Below are positions 36,150 to 46,198 of a stretch of DNA of 64,000 nt, one piece after another; the first letter of the stretch is position 1, and each line of letters begins with the position of its first letter. The notes below the pieces were generated by a model. The model was not told the DNA's origin and searched no databases. It saw only the letters and a list, made by a program, of their open reading frames with translations. Source of the DNA: Lederbergia lenta NBRC 16444 (GTDB lineage Bacteria > Bacillota > Bacilli > Bacillales > Bacillaceae_C). The translations under genes were made by a program, and so were the position numbers. The stretch spans positions 248,001 to 312,000 of the forward strand of contig NZ_BCVC01000002.1 of assembly GCF_001591545.1 (NCBI RefSeq). Direction: 5' to 3'.

Positions 36150-36679
36150 TATATTGGGAGATTTTCATCGCCTTTTTCATCCCCGGTATACTTGGTTATG
36201 GGGGAGGTCCCTCCTCGATTCCACTTATCGAAAATGAAGTGGTTGGAAGATATCATTGGTTAACGGTTGATGAATTCAGTGAAGTATTAGCGCTGGGAAA
36301 TGCACTGCCAGGCCCGATCGCGACTAAAATGGCTGGTTATATTGGTTATCAGCAAGCAGGGATTCCAGGAGCAGTAGTGGCCTTGTTTGCAACAGTTGCC
36401 CCATCACTGCTATTAATGATTGCTTTGTTAGGATTATTATTGAAATTTAAGGATTCACCTCAGGTGAAAAAAATGACCCAACTTGTAAGACCTGCGATCG
36501 CTGTATTACTGGGAATGATGACTGTGAATTTTTTCTTGAGTTCTGTATCCGAAAATAGTGCGGGATATTTGCAGACAATCTTCATCAGTTTAGTAAGCAT
36601 CGTATTACTTCAAGTAAGAAAGGTTCATCCTGCGTATGTAATTGCAGGCGCACTTCTTTATGGTGCCTTCTTTTTATAA
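36146..36679 (+). CDS. chrA: Chromate transporter half-protein (ChrA C-type)
   Basis: A 177-residue partner of the preceding protein, with the same CHR signatures: FFIPGILGYGGGPSSIPLIE and LALGNALPGPIATKMAGYIG. The two share clear similarity along their length and were born by duplication. The start is GTG, overlapping the stop of the first half, with AGAGGTGA upstream. The two halves probably insert in opposite orientation and act as one transporter. Confidence 0.9.
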   Translation: MIYWEIFIAFFIPGILGYGGGPSSIPLIENEVVGRYHWLTVDEFSEVLALGNALPGPIATKMAGYIGYQQAGIPGAVVALFATVAPSLLLMIALLGLLLKFKDSPQVKKMTQLVRPAIAVLLGMMTVNFFLSSVSENSAGYLQTIFISLVSIVLLQVRKVHPAYVIAGALLYGAFFL

Positions 36680-36689
36680 GTATATTCGT

Positions 36690-36735
36690 AGGCCAGATTC
36701 GATGACCACATACGTGACCATTGAACCTGGCCTTT
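36690..36735 (+). terminator. Terminator after the chromate transporter pair
   Basis: AGGCCAG pairs with CTGGCCT, extended by imperfect ATTC/GAA pairing, followed by TTTAAT. The loop is long. Confidence 0.6.
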
Positions 36736-36885
36736 AATAATGATAAGATTAGTAAGGTAATTTGTAACATTTTACTATTAGATTTATTAAGGTTATTTTA
36801 CCAATAATATTTTCTGGGTGATTTATCCGGGTTGATATAAGAAGTTAAACTTGCTCGTATTTTGAAAATAAAGGGAGCGTATTAA

Positions 36886-39399
36886 ATGGTTACTTTTATC
36901 AAAAAAATGTTTGATCCTAATAATCGTGAATTAAAACGTCTAGATAAAGTGGCAGATCAGGTGATCAGTCTTGAATCCGAGATGGAAAAATTAACAGACG
37001 ATCAATTACGAGGTAAAACAGATGCTTTTAAGGAGCGTTATCAGAATGGAGAGTCTCTAGATGACCTTCTTGTAGAAGCATTCGCTGTTGTTCGAGAAGG
37101 TGCTCGTCGAGTGCTGGGGCTATTTCCATATCCTGTACAACTGATGGGGGCGTCTTCCCTTCATGAAGGGAATATAGCGGAAATGAAAACAGGTGAGGGT
37201 AAAACACTAACAGCAACGATGCCTGTTTATTTAAATGCACTTACAGGAAAAGGTGTGCACGTAGTTACCGTCAACGAATATCTAGCTAGTCGTGATGCGA
37301 GTGAAATGGGAGAATTGTACGAATTTCTTGGCTTAACTGTTGGAATGAATTTGAACAGTATGTCAAAAGAAGAGAAACAAGAAGCATACAGAGCTGACAT
37401 TACTTATGGTACAAATAATGAGTTTGGTTTTGATTATCTTCGAGATAATATGGTCCTGTATGCAGAACAAAGAGTTCAACGTCCCCTTCATTATGCAGTC
37501 ATTGATGAGGTTGACTCCATTCTGATTGACGAAGCTAGAACACCTTTGATCATTTCAGGACAGGCACAAAAATCTACGCAAATGTATATGCAAGGCAATG
37601 CGTTCGTGTCGCTGTTGAAAAAAGAAGAGGACTATACATTCGATGAGAAAACGAAAGGTGTGCAGCTTACTGAAGAGGGAATCAATAAAGCAGAGCGTTA
37701 TTTTAAAATTGATAACCTCTTTGATATTTCTCAAGTCACTCTAAATCACCATATTAATCAAGCATTAAAAGCCCATGTTAGCATGCATCTTGACGTAGAC
37801 TATGTAGTCCAGGAAGATGAAATTGTCATTGTTGATCAATTCACTGGAAGGCTTATGAAAGGACGCCGTTTTAGTGATGGCCTTCATCAGGCAATCGAAG
37901 CGAAAGAAGGCGTAGAGATTCAAAATGAATCGATGACAATGGCAACGATCACTTTTCAGAACTATTTCCGAATGTATGAAAAGCTTGCTGGTATGACAGG
38001 TACGGCAAAAACGGAAGAAGAAGAATTTAGAAATATTTACAATATGCGCGTGATTGCTATTCCAACAAACCAACCTATTGAAAGGGATGACCGCGCCGAT
38101 TTAATTTATGCGTCTATGGACGGTAAATTCAGAGCTGTTGTAGAAGATATAGAAGAACGATATAAAAAAGGACAGCCTGTTCTTGTCGGTACTGTAGCGA
38201 TTGAAACGTCTGAATTGATTTCATCACTTTTATTAAAGAAAGGCGTAAAGCATGATGTATTAAATGCAAAGAACCATGGCCGGGAAGCGGAAATTATTAT
38301 TGGTGCAGGGCAACGTGGGGCTGTTACGATAGCAACTAATATGGCTGGACGGGGTACAGACATCAAACTTGGTGAAGGAGTGAAAGAATTAGGCGGTCTT
38401 GCTGTTATTGGTACAGAGCGCCATGAATCACGCCGGATAGATAATCAGCTACGAGGACGTTCTGGCCGTCAAGGGGATCCAGGTGTCACTCAGTTTTATT
38501 TGTCGATGGAAGATGAATTAATGCGTAGGTTTGGCTCAGACAATATGAAATCAATGATGGAACGCATGGGAATGGATGACTCTCAGCCTATTCAAAGTAG
38601 AATGGTTTCTAAAGCCGTTGAATCTGCACAAAAACGGGTGGAAGGAAACAACTTTGATGCAAGGAAGCAGCTACTCCAATATGATGATGTATTACGTCAG
38701 CAACGAGAAATCATTTATCAACAACGGAATGATGTAATGGAATCAGAGAATTTACGTGAAATAGTTGAAAATATGATTCGTTCTGTTGTTGAAAATACCA
38801 TCCATGCGCATACTCCGAAACATGAAGAAGAAACGGAATGGAATTTGCAAGGAATTGTTGACTATGTAAACGCCAATTTATTACCTGAAGGGGATATCAC
38901 TGTTTCTGACTTAAATGGTAAAGAGCCGGATGAAATGATTGTGTTGGTTAATGATAAAATAAAAGCTCGCTATGATGAAAAGGAAGAGCAATTGACTCCT
39001 GAACAAATGCGTGAATTTGAAAAAGTCATCTTACTACGCTCTGTTGATACGAAATGGATTGATCATATTGATGCGATGGAACAACTACGTCAAGGTATCC
39101 ATCTAAGAGCCTACGGCCAAATTGATCCTCTAAGGGAATATCAAAGCGAAGGATTTGCAATGTTTGAAAGTATGGTTGCTTCTATCGAAGAAGATGCTGC
39201 TAAATATGTGATGAAAGCAGAGATTCGCAATAATTTAGAGCGTGAGGAAGTGGCCAAGGGTCAAGCTGTTAATCCGAAGGAGGAAGAGGGACCAGTAAAA
39301 AGAAAGCCAATCCGTAAAGAAGAAAATATTGGACGAAATGCCCCATGTCCTTGTGGCAGTGGCAAAAAATATAAAAATTGTCATGGTAGACTCGCATAG
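36886..39399 (+). CDS. secA: Preprotein translocase ATPase SecA
   Basis: An 837-residue translocation motor. Visible features: GTGEGKT-type Walker A ([13 protein letters not shown]), [19 protein letters not shown] (Walker B), [33 protein letters not shown] and [13 protein letters not shown]-like NBD2 motif. The C-terminal zinc-binding tail [21 protein letters not shown] is intact, so it can bind SecB-like partners or ribosomes. AAAGGGAGCG precedes the ATG. It lies between hpf (with the chrA insertion) and prfB as in Bacillus. Confidence 0.97.
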   Translation: MVTFIKKMFDPNNRELKRLDKVADQVISLESEMEKLTDDQLRGKTDAFKERYQNGESLDDLLVEAFAVVREGARRVLGLFPYPVQLMGASSLHEGNIAEMKTGEGKTLTATMPVYLNALTGKGVHVVTVNEYLASRDASEMGELYEFLGLTVGMNLNSMSKEEKQEAYRADITYGTNNEFGFDYLRDNMVLYAEQRVQRPLHYAVIDEVDSILIDEARTPLIISGQAQKSTQMYMQGNAFVSLLKKEEDYTFDEKTKGVQLTEEGINKAERYFKIDNLFDISQVTLNHHINQALKAHVSMHLDVDYVVQEDEIVIVDQFTGRLMKGRRFSDGLHQAIEAKEGVEIQNESMTMATITFQNYFRMYEKLAGMTGTAKTEEEEFRNIYNMRVIAIPTNQPIERDDRADLIYASMDGKFRAVVEDIEERYKKGQPVLVGTVAIETSELISSLLLKKGVKHDVLNAKNHGREAEIIIGAGQRGAVTIATNMAGRGTDIKLGEGVKELGGLAVIGTERHESRRIDNQLRGRSGRQGDPGVTQFYLSMEDELMRRFGSDNMKSMMERMGMDDSQPIQSRMVSKAVESAQKRVEGNNFDARKQLLQYDDVLRQQREIIYQQRNDVMESENLREIVENMIRSVVENTIHAHTPKHEEETEWNLQGIVDYVNANLLPEGDITVSDLNGKEPDEMIVLVNDKIKARYDEKEEQLTPEQMREFEKVILLRSVDTKWIDHIDAMEQLRQGIHLRAYGQIDPLREYQSEGFAMFESMVASIEEDAAKYVMKAEIRNNLEREEVAKGQAVNPKEEEGPVKRKPIRKEENIGRNAPCPCGSGKKYKNCHGRLA

Positions 39400-39461
39400 A
39401 CTCTTCCGTATGATAAAAATAACAAACAAAGTAAGTTAAACTGATGATCGAGGTGGATGTA

Positions 39462-40560
39462 ATGGAATTATTTGAAGTGAAAACAGAATTAGATAACTCA
39501 GCTAAGCGTTTGGCTGATTTTAGGGGGTCTCTTTGACTTAGAAGAAAAGGAGACAAGAATAGCTGAATTAGATGAACTAATGCTTGAGCCGGGATTTTGG
39601 GATGACCAACAAGGGGCACAAGCGACAATTAATGAAGCAAATGCTTTGAAAGACCTAGTTAATGAATATAAAGAACTTTTGGAAACACAGGAGAATCTTG
39701 AGCTAACACATGAGCTTGTGAAAGAAGAAGCTGATGCGGATCTAGAGGCAGATCTAGAAGAAGAACTAAAAGCATTGGTTCATCAACTGAATGAGTTCGA
39801 ACTACAATTATTATTAAGTGATCCGTATGATAAAAATAATGCAATTCTGGAATTACATCCAGGCGCAGGTGGAACAGAATCACAAGATTGGGGTTCTATT
39901 CTACTCCGTATGTACACACGCTGGGCAGAGAAAAAAGGTTTTAAAGTAGAAACCATGGATTATTTACCAGGTGATGAAGCAGGTATTAAAAGTGTAACAT
40001 TACTTATTAAAGGTCATAATGCTTATGGTTATTTAAAGGCTGAAAAAGGAGTTCATCGTCTCGTGCGAATTTCACCATTTGATTCATCTGGCAGACGTCA
40101 CACATCATTCGTATCTTGTGATGTTGTGCCAGAATTCACTGGTGACATCGAAATCGAAATACGTTCTGAAGATTTGAAAATAGATACGTATAGAGCGAGT
40201 GGGGCTGGTGGGCAACATGTTAACACGACAGATTCTGCTGTTCGAATTACACATATTCCGACAGGTGTCGTTGTAACATGTCAAAACGAACGCTCGCAAA
40301 TTAAAAATAGAGAACAAGCGATGAAATTACTGAAAGCAAAGCTTTTACAACGAGAAATTGAAGAAAAGGAAAAAGCGATGGCCGAAATTCGTGGAGAACA
40401 AAAGGAAATTGGCTGGGGAAGTCAAATCCGTTCTTATGTATTCCATCCTTATTCTATGGTTAAAGACCATCGGACAAATGCAGAAATTGGTAATGTGCAT
40501 GCTGTCACAGATGGAGAACTTGACCCATTCATTGATGCATATTTACGTTCTCGTATTTAA
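39462..40560 (+). CDS. prfB: Peptide chain release factor 2, made by programmed +1 frameshift
   Basis: The short first frame (24 codons from ATG 39462) ends at an in-frame TGA at 39534-39536. The slippery site CTT-TGA-C is preceded by the internal Shine-Dalgarno-like AGGGGG, the classical RF2 autoregulatory frameshift. Reading continues in the +1 frame from 39535, giving about 365 residues in total. The peptidyl hydrolysis motif GGQ lies in [17 protein letters not shown] near residue 248 and the stop-recognition region is [17 protein letters not shown]2 terminates at UGA and UAA, so scarcity of RF2 raises frameshifting. It follows secA, the conserved order. Confidence 0.96.
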
Positions 40561-40581
40561 AATTTGAATCATGTTTTGTAG

Positions 40582-40620
40582 GGATCGTCAGAAGACTACT
40601 CTTCTAACGATTCTTTTTTT
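40582..40620 (+). terminator. Terminator after prfB
   Basis: GATCGTCAGAAG (40583-40594) pairs with CTTCTAACGATTC (40601-40613) with a mismatch, then a seven-T run. Confidence 0.85.
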
Positions 40621-40797
40621 GTTAAGCAGTATAAATAAGGAGATCTACGTAATGATTCCTTGTTTACTCATGGTATAATTCACCAATTTGCAACAAATGA
40701 GGATTGGCATTTCGACATTCAGTTGTAAAGAGTTTTAAAAAGGAACAATATTGGTATACTATAGTAGCGCAGTAATATCTTTAAGGAGATGTGTCTA

Positions 40798-41121
40798 TTG
40801 AAGAAAAAATTATTAGGTCTAATGATGGGTGCAACTTTAGCGATTATCTTGACAGCTTGTGGCGGTGGCGGCAATAACAGCAATGAAAATGCCGGTGAGT
40901 CAGTAAGTGATGCAGAAGCAATTGTCAATAAAAGTTGTATTAGCTGTCATGGAGAAAATTTAGAAGGACGAAATGGTCCGGCGTTAGATAAAATTGGAGC
41001 AACAATGGATAAAGATGAAATTTTAGATGTAATAGCGAATGGTCGTCCTGGAATGCCGAAAGAGATCATTAAAGGTGACGACGCGGAAAAAGTTGCTGAA
41101 TGGTTGGCAGAAAAAAAATAA
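40798..41121 (+). CDS. cccB: Lipoprotein cytochrome c-551
   Basis: A 107-residue c-type cytochrome attached to the outer face of the membrane. The signal peptide ends in ILTACGGG (lipobox), followed by a Gly/Asn linker. Haem is held by CISCH in KSCISCHGENLEGRNGPAL, and the Met ligand is in RPGMPKEII. The start is TTG 40798: AAGGAG lies 9 bases upstream, while the in-frame ATG 40789 is adjacent to it. It transfers electrons to a cytochrome c oxidase such as the caa3 type. Position between prfB and ftsE is as in Bacillus. Confidence 0.92.
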   Translation: MKKKLLGLMMGATLAIILTACGGGGNNSNENAGESVSDAEAIVNKSCISCHGENLEGRNGPALDKIGATMDKDEILDVIANGRPGMPKEIIKGDDAEKVAEWLAEKK

Positions 41122-41133
41122 TATAATACTTTC

Positions 41134-41172
41134 AAATATGCAGCTGCATTTAAATGTAGCTGCATATTTTTG
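41134..41172 (+). terminator. Terminator after cccB
   Basis: AAATATGCAGCTGCATTT pairs with AAATGTAGCTGCATATTT (one G-T), ending in TTTTT. Confidence 0.85.
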
Positions 41173-41361
41173 TGAAAATAATAAAGTGCTGATTTTTTAT
41201 AGCTAGAATTTTCATAAAAATGTAGTAACTCATATAAAATAAGTCGTTCTTTTTCGGTTCTAAAGACCTATTTACAGTACGTGAAAAAAGAATTAGACGC
41301 ATTTAGTTTAAATATGTTACAAAAACTCAAAAATGAAATGAAACTGTAATATAGTTTTCCC
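41173..41361. other. AT-rich region before the ftsEX promoter, no gene seen
   Basis: No ORF with a ribosome binding site is present on either strand. The sequence is the long upstream region of ftsE; the nearest recognisable signal is the promoter that follows. Confidence 0.5.
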
Positions 41362-41389
41362 TTAACATATTCAATTCTGATGTTATAAT
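41362..41389 (+). promoter_or_regulatory. Putative sigma-A promoter of ftsEX
   Basis: TTAACA (41362-41367), 16-base spacer, TATAAT (41384-41389). This leaves an untranslated leader of about 170 bases before ftsE, in which no known riboswitch was recognised. Confidence 0.55.
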
Positions 41390-41566
41390 AAGTTTGGGTT
41401 AAAAAATGTCAGCAATAGACTAAATACTTCAGTATTTTTCGCCAAGATGAAAATATTGGTGAAAAGAGAAAATGTAGAACCATCTTTTTTTGTTCTCAGA
41501 TGATATATATGCAATTGGGACAAGACCACTGTGATGGCACAAGTTGGTTGGAGGCCAGGTGATTTT

Positions 41567-42253
41567 ATGATAGAAATGCAAAAAGTTACAAAAAAATATT
41601 CAAATGGCATTATCGCCGTAAACGACTTAAATATTAATATTAAGCATGGCGAGTTTCTTTATGTAGTAGGACCTAGTGGGGCTGGAAAGTCTACTTTTAT
41701 TAAAATGATGTACCGTGAGGAAAAACCTACCACTGGAAATATTATAGTGAACGGTATTGATTTATCTAAATTAAAAAATAAACAAGTTCCATATTTACGT
41801 AGAAATATTGGGGTGGTATTCCAAGATTTTAAGTTATTACCAACATTAACAGTATTCGAAAATGTAGCATTTGCGCTTGAAGTGATAGAGCAACGCCCAG
41901 CGGAAATTAAGAAACTTGTAATGGAGGTACTTTCATTAGTTGGTTTAAAACATAAGGTACGTATGCTGCCAACAGAATTATCTGGGGGAGAGCAACAGCG
42001 AGTTTCGATCGCTAGATCCATTGTTAATAAGCCTAAACTTGTAATAGCGGACGAGCCAACGGGGAATCTTGATCCTGAAACTTCTTGGGAAATAATGAGC
42101 TTACTAGAGGAAATTAATCTTCAGGGGACAACAATTATTATGGCTACGCACAATAGAGAAATTGTAAACACGATTAAACATCGTGTTGTGGCTATCGAAA
42201 ATGGAAGAATTGTCCGTGATGAGCAGCGAGGAGAGTATGGTTATGAAGGCTAG
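41567..42253 (+). CDS. ftsE: Cell division ATP-binding protein FtsE
   Basis: A 228-residue ABC ATPase. Walker A is GPSGAGKST, the signature LSGGEQQRVSIARS, and Walker B LVIADEPTGNLD. MIEMQKVTKKYSNG is the usual FtsE start; ATG 41567 is chosen with AGGTGA and GGAGG upstream. It forms a complex with FtsX that does not transport but signals across the membrane to a peptidoglycan hydrolase. It overlaps ftsX by 11 bases. Confidence 0.95.
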   Translation: MIEMQKVTKKYSNGIIAVNDLNINIKHGEFLYVVGPSGAGKSTFIKMMYREEKPTTGNIIVNGIDLSKLKNKQVPYLRRNIGVVFQDFKLLPTLTVFENVAFALEVIEQRPAEIKKLVMEVLSLVGLKHKVRMLPTELSGGEQQRVSIARSIVNKPKLVIADEPTGNLDPETSWEIMSLLEEINLQGTTIIMATHNREIVNTIKHRVVAIENGRIVRDEQRGEYGYEG

Positions 42254-43127
42254 AACGTTTGGGCGGCATCTTCGTGAAAGTTTTAAAAGCCTGCGCCGCA
42301 ACGGCTGGATGACTTTTGCTTCCGCAAGTGCAGTTACTGTAACTTTATTACTAGTCGGAGTTTTCTTCGTCATTATGATGAATATGAATAAATTTGCAAC
42401 TGATATCGAAAGTGATGTCGAAATTAAAACACATATTGAGCTTACAGCATCTGAGGAAAATATTGAGACGCTAAAACAACAAATTGAAGGAATGGATCTT
42501 GTTGAGTCTGTTACATTTTCTTCGAAAGAAGCTGAACTGGAACATCTGATAAAATCTATGGGGAAAGAATGGACCTTATTAGAACAGAAAAATCCTCTGT
42601 ATGATGTATTTGTCGTAAAAACGAAGAAGCCTACTGATACACCGATTGTAGCTGAAAAAATTGATAAATTAGAGTTTGTGCATTCAGCTCTATACGGTGA
42701 GAACAAAGTAGAAAGCTTGTTTAATATATTGAAGACAAGTCGTAACATAGGAATCGTGTTAATTGTTGGCTTGTTGTTTACAGCAATGTTTTTAATTTCT
42801 AATACGATAAAGATTGCGATCTTCGCTAGAAGACGTGAAATAGAAATTATGAAACTAGTAGGAGCTACTAATTGGTTTATTCGTTGGCCATTTTTATTTG
42901 AAGGAATGTGGCTGGGAATATTAGGTTCAATTATTCCAATAGGTATTGTTGCTTCTGGATATTACTATGCTTATGATTTTTTAGAAGCGCGTATACCAGG
43001 AGAATTACTTCAACCGTTAGCTTATAGTCCGTTTGTATATCAAATATCGGCGATTATTTTAGCGATTGGTGTTCTTATTGGTGGTTGGGGTAGTTTCATA
43101 TCCGTAAGAAGATTCTTGAAAATTTAG
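42243..43127 (+). CDS. ftsX: Cell division protein FtsX
   Basis: A 294-residue membrane protein with four TM helices. The N-terminal helix is preceded by RTFGRHLRESFKSLRRNGWM, a typical FtsX start. An extracellular domain (residues about 50-165) that would bind the hydrolase follows TM1, and the permease core includes ARRREIEIMKLVGATNWFIRWPF. ATG 42243 has GAGGAG 9 bases before it. The adjacent downstream gene encodes a coiled-coil M23 peptidase, a probable partner. Confidence 0.95.
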   Translation: MKARTFGRHLRESFKSLRRNGWMTFASASAVTVTLLLVGVFFVIMMNMNKFATDIESDVEIKTHIELTASEENIETLKQQIEGMDLVESVTFSSKEAELEHLIKSMGKEWTLLEQKNPLYDVFVVKTKKPTDTPIVAEKIDKLEFVHSALYGENKVESLFNILKTSRNIGIVLIVGLLFTAMFLISNTIKIAIFARRREIEIMKLVGATNWFIRWPFLFEGMWLGILGSIIPIGIVASGYYYAYDFLEARIPGELLQPLAYSPFVYQISAIILAIGVLIGGWGSFISVRRFLKI

Positions 43128-43191
43128 TTGTGAAGAAGACCTACAAATAGAATGTAGAGATTACTAGGGAGAGAGAAAGGGGAAGTACCTT

Positions 43192-44574
43192 TTGAATAAA
43201 CGATCAATATTATCATTTTCATTGGCAACTGCTTTAGGGCTTGGATCTATTTTTGCAGGTGCCGGAAAAACAGAAGCTGCAAATTTATCGGACTTAGAAC
43301 AACAGAAGTCAGAAATACAAAATAAACAGTCGAATATTGGGAACTCTATTAATGAAAAACAAAATAAAATTTCTGAAATTGCAGGCGAACAAGGTAATTT
43401 GGAAGCTGAGATGAAACAATTAGAATCTGAAATTGCCGGTACTGATAAGAAAATTGTAGAAAAAGAACAGCAAATTAAAGATACAAAAGCAGAAATTGAA
43501 AGATTACGAGAAGAAATAGAAGAATTGAAAGAAAAAATTGAAGCTAGAAATGAGATGCTTCGTGAAAGAGCTCGTACGATTCAAATGAACGGTGGGTCTG
43601 TGAAATACATAGACATTTTGCTTGGTGCTGAAAGCTTTGGTGATTTGGTAGATAGAGTTACTGCTATGTCAACACTGGTAAAAGCCGACAAAGAAATTAT
43701 CGATGAACAAGCGAAAGATAAAGAGCAATTAGAAAAAAATCAAGCTGAAGTAGAAAAGAAGTTAGCGAATCTAACTGATATGCTTAAAGAACTTGAAACA
43801 TTAAAAGAAGATTTGAAAGCACAAAATGCTCGGAAAACTAAACTCATGAAACAATTAGATGCTGAGAAAAAGCATATTGAAAGTGAGAAGATGAGTTTAG
43901 AGGAAGAAGCTGCGGTACTTGAAGCTCAAGATGCAGCAATCGCAAAAGCAATTGAGATGGAAAAAAATCGTATGGCAGAAGAAGCAGCTCGCCAAGCAGA
44001 GGAAGCAAGAAAAGCTGAAGAAGCACGTAAAGCAGCTGAAGCCCAAAGCGCTTCCCAACAACAATCAACTGTTTCATCGAGTAAGAGTAGCAGCAAGAGC
44101 AGTAGTAGCAATAACAGCAGCAACAAAGCTCCTGCCACTTCGAATAGTCCGAGCGTTGGAAAACCAGCTGTAACATCAGGCTTATTCATGAGACCAGCGA
44201 ATGGTTATCTTTCATCTGGTTTTGGTGGACGTAGCCTGGGTAACCACTTTGGGGTAGATATCGCGGCTCGTGGTACTGTGCCAATCGTTGCAGCAGCAGA
44301 TGGGGTTGTCATCAGATCAGAATATTCATCAAGCTATGGAAATGTTGTTTATATCTCACATCGTCTTAATGGTCAAACATATACAACTGTGTATGCACAT
44401 ATGAGTAGCCGTTCTATTTCATCTGGTGCATCAGTGTCTAAAGGTCAACAAATTGGTTATATGGGTAATACAGGTCAATCTTATGGCCAACATTTACACT
44501 TTGAATTGCATATTGGTCCGTGGAATGCAGCGAAATCAAATGCTGTTGATCCAACAAGATATATTAGTTTATAA
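43192..44574 (+). CDS. Coiled-coil M23 (LytM) peptidoglycan endopeptidase, probable FtsEX partner
   Basis: A 460-residue secreted enzyme. A signal peptide ends near TEAA, followed by a long coiled coil (residues about 35-230, with repeats such as EIERLREEIEELKEKIEARN), an Ala/Glu/Arg helix, a Ser/Asn-rich linker (about 285-320) and a C-terminal M23 domain. The zinc ligands are intact: HFGVD and HLHFELH. The start is TTG with GAAAGGGGAAG before it. EnvC, PcsB and CwlO are also coiled-coil proteins controlled by FtsEX. Direct adjacency to ftsEX (64 bases) supports that role here; unlike CwlO it has an M23, not NlpC/P60, domain. Confidence 0.88.
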   Translation: MNKRSILSFSLATALGLGSIFAGAGKTEAANLSDLEQQKSEIQNKQSNIGNSINEKQNKISEIAGEQGNLEAEMKQLESEIAGTDKKIVEKEQQIKDTKAEIERLREEIEELKEKIEARNEMLRERARTIQMNGGSVKYIDILLGAESFGDLVDRVTAMSTLVKADKEIIDEQAKDKEQLEKNQAEVEKKLANLTDMLKELETLKEDLKAQNARKTKLMKQLDAEKKHIESEKMSLEEEAAVLEAQDAAIAKAIEMEKNRMAEEAARQAEEARKAEEARKAAEAQSASQQQSTVSSSKSSSKSSSSNNSSNKAPATSNSPSVGKPAVTSGLFMRPANGYLSSGFGGRSLGNHFGVDIAARGTVPIVAAADGVVIRSEYSSSYGNVVYISHRLNGQTYTTVYAHMSSRSISSGASVSKGQQIGYMGNTGQSYGQHLHFELHIGPWNAAKSNAVDPTRYISL

Positions 44575-44591
44575 TTTACACTTTAATAAGA

Positions 44592-44623
44592 AAAAGACCG
44601 TATCCTTTAGGGTACGGTCTTTT
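44592..44623 (+). terminator. Terminator after the M23 peptidase gene
   Basis: AAAAGACCGTATCC pairs with GGTACGGTCTTTT around a TTTAG loop. Confidence 0.85.
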
Positions 44624-44694
44624 ATGCATATATGCTAGAATAGGGAATGAGATGTAATAAGTAAAAAGATTATTAGGATGCGAGGGGCTAATGT

Positions 44695-46149
44695 ATGACA
44701 TTTACTACGGTCACAACAGTATTATTAAGCTTAATTCTTGTTTTGAATATTGTGTTAGCAGGATTTGTTATATTTTTAGAGCGTAGGGATGCTGGGGCGA
44801 CATGGGCATGGCTTCTCGTGTTGTTTTTTGTGCCTGTTGGTGGCTTTATACTTTACTTAATATTCGGACAAAATTTGAGCAGAAAAAAAATATTTGGCTG
44901 GAAAGATAAAAATAAAATTGGAATAATGGAAATTACAAAATACCAAATAGAATTACTAAGAAAAGGGGAATTTCCCTTCCATGATAATAAGACCTCTCAG
45001 TATAAAGATCTGGTTTATATGCTTCTTGTTAATGATAGTTCGGTTCTGACTCAAGATAATAAAGTCGAGATTTTTATTGATGGCTACGACAAATTTCGTT
45101 CCCTTCTCCTAGATCTTGAGCAGGCTCAAGATCACATACATTTTGTATACTATATATGGAGAAATGATAAACTAGGGACTGAACTAGTTGAGGCGTTAGC
45201 AAAAAAGGCAAAAGAAGGGGTAGAGGTTCGCGTTTTATACGATGCGATGGGATCTAGGAGATTACCTAGGAACTTCTTTCGATCACTGATAGCTGCCGGC
45301 GGAAAAGTGAGTGCTTTTTTCCCTGCTATATTGCCACATCTCAATTTACAAGTAAACTATCGTAATCATCGTAAGCTTGCGATTATTGATGGGGAAATCG
45401 GTTATATTGGTGGATTTAATATTGGCGATGAATACCTTGGTTTAAATAAGAAATTTGGATATTGGCGTGATACACATTTAAAAATTACTGGAAAAGCTGT
45501 GTTTGCTATGCAAACTCGTTTTATACTTGATTGGAATCAAGCTTCTTCGAGTTTAATTAGGTATGATGACAGACTTTTTCCAGAGATAGAATCCAGGGGA
45601 AATACGGATGTTCAAATTGTGTCTAGTGGACCAGATTCGGAGTGGGAACAGATTAAATATGGCATATTAAAGATGGTGAGTTCTGCCAAAAAGTATCTTT
45701 ATATTCAAACGCCTTACTTTATACCAGATGCAAGTGTGCTAGACGCAATTAAGATTGCGGCCTTATCGGGCGTAGATGTACGCTTGATGATTCCAAACAA
45801 GCCTGATCATCCATTTGTTTATTGGGCAACGTATTCGAATGTAGGAGCAATTCTAAAAACAGGAGCGAAAGTATATAAATATGAAAATGGCTTTATTCAT
45901 GCAAAAACAATTGTGGCAGATGGTAAGATAGCTACCGTTGGAACGGCCAATATTGATGTACGGAGCTTTAGGCTTAATTTTGAAGTGAACGCTTTTCTTT
46001 ATGATGAAGAACTAGTTGGTGAGCTTGTTGAGATTTTTAGTAATGACATGGATCGATCTAGTGAGCTGACGTTGGAAGAATATTTAAAACGTCCGATGTT
46101 TATTCGCTTTAAAGAGTCTGTCTCACGACTGCTATCTCCAATTCTTTAA
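44695..46149 (+). CDS. cls: Cardiolipin synthase (phospholipase D type)
   Basis: A 484-residue membrane enzyme. Two N-terminal TM helices (residues about 5-25 and 38-58) are followed by two PLD domains with HKD motifs NYRNHRKLAIIDGEIGYIGG near residue 220 and FIHAKTIVADGKIATVGTAN near 400. It condenses two phosphatidylglycerol molecules to cardiolipin. Length and order are standard. The gene is separated from ftsEX-M23 by a terminator and is monocistronic or leads the next two genes (49-base gap, no terminator seen). Confidence 0.93.
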   Translation: MTFTTVTTVLLSLILVLNIVLAGFVIFLERRDAGATWAWLLVLFFVPVGGFILYLIFGQNLSRKKIFGWKDKNKIGIMEITKYQIELLRKGEFPFHDNKTSQYKDLVYMLLVNDSSVLTQDNKVEIFIDGYDKFRSLLLDLEQAQDHIHFVYYIWRNDKLGTELVEALAKKAKEGVEVRVLYDAMGSRRLPRNFFRSLIAAGGKVSAFFPAILPHLNLQVNYRNHRKLAIIDGEIGYIGGFNIGDEYLGLNKKFGYWRDTHLKITGKAVFAMQTRFILDWNQASSSLIRYDDRLFPEIESRGNTDVQIVSSGPDSEWEQIKYGILKMVSSAKKYLYIQTPYFIPDASVLDAIKIAALSGVDVRLMIPNKPDHPFVYWATYSNVGAILKTGAKVYKYENGFIHAKTIVADGKIATVGTANIDVRSFRLNFEVNAFLYDEELVGELVEIFSNDMDRSSELTLEEYLKRPMFIRFKESVSRLLSPIL

Positions 46150-46198
46150 ATAAAGCCGGTAGATTTAATTGTTTTAGTTTATTGGGAGGGCTCAGGTA

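Noticed and set aside
40789-40797. ATG 40789 as the cccB start
   Set aside because: It directly abuts AAGGAG, leaving no spacer; TTG 40798 has normal spacing and gives a standard lipoprotein signal peptide.
41383-41610. Minus-strand frame opposite the ftsE leader
   Set aside because: It overlaps the ftsE promoter and start and has no ribosome binding site.
43844-44189. Leu/Cys-rich frames on both strands across the M23 peptidase linker
   Set aside because: They arise from the low-complexity Glu/Ala/Ser coding sequence read in other frames.
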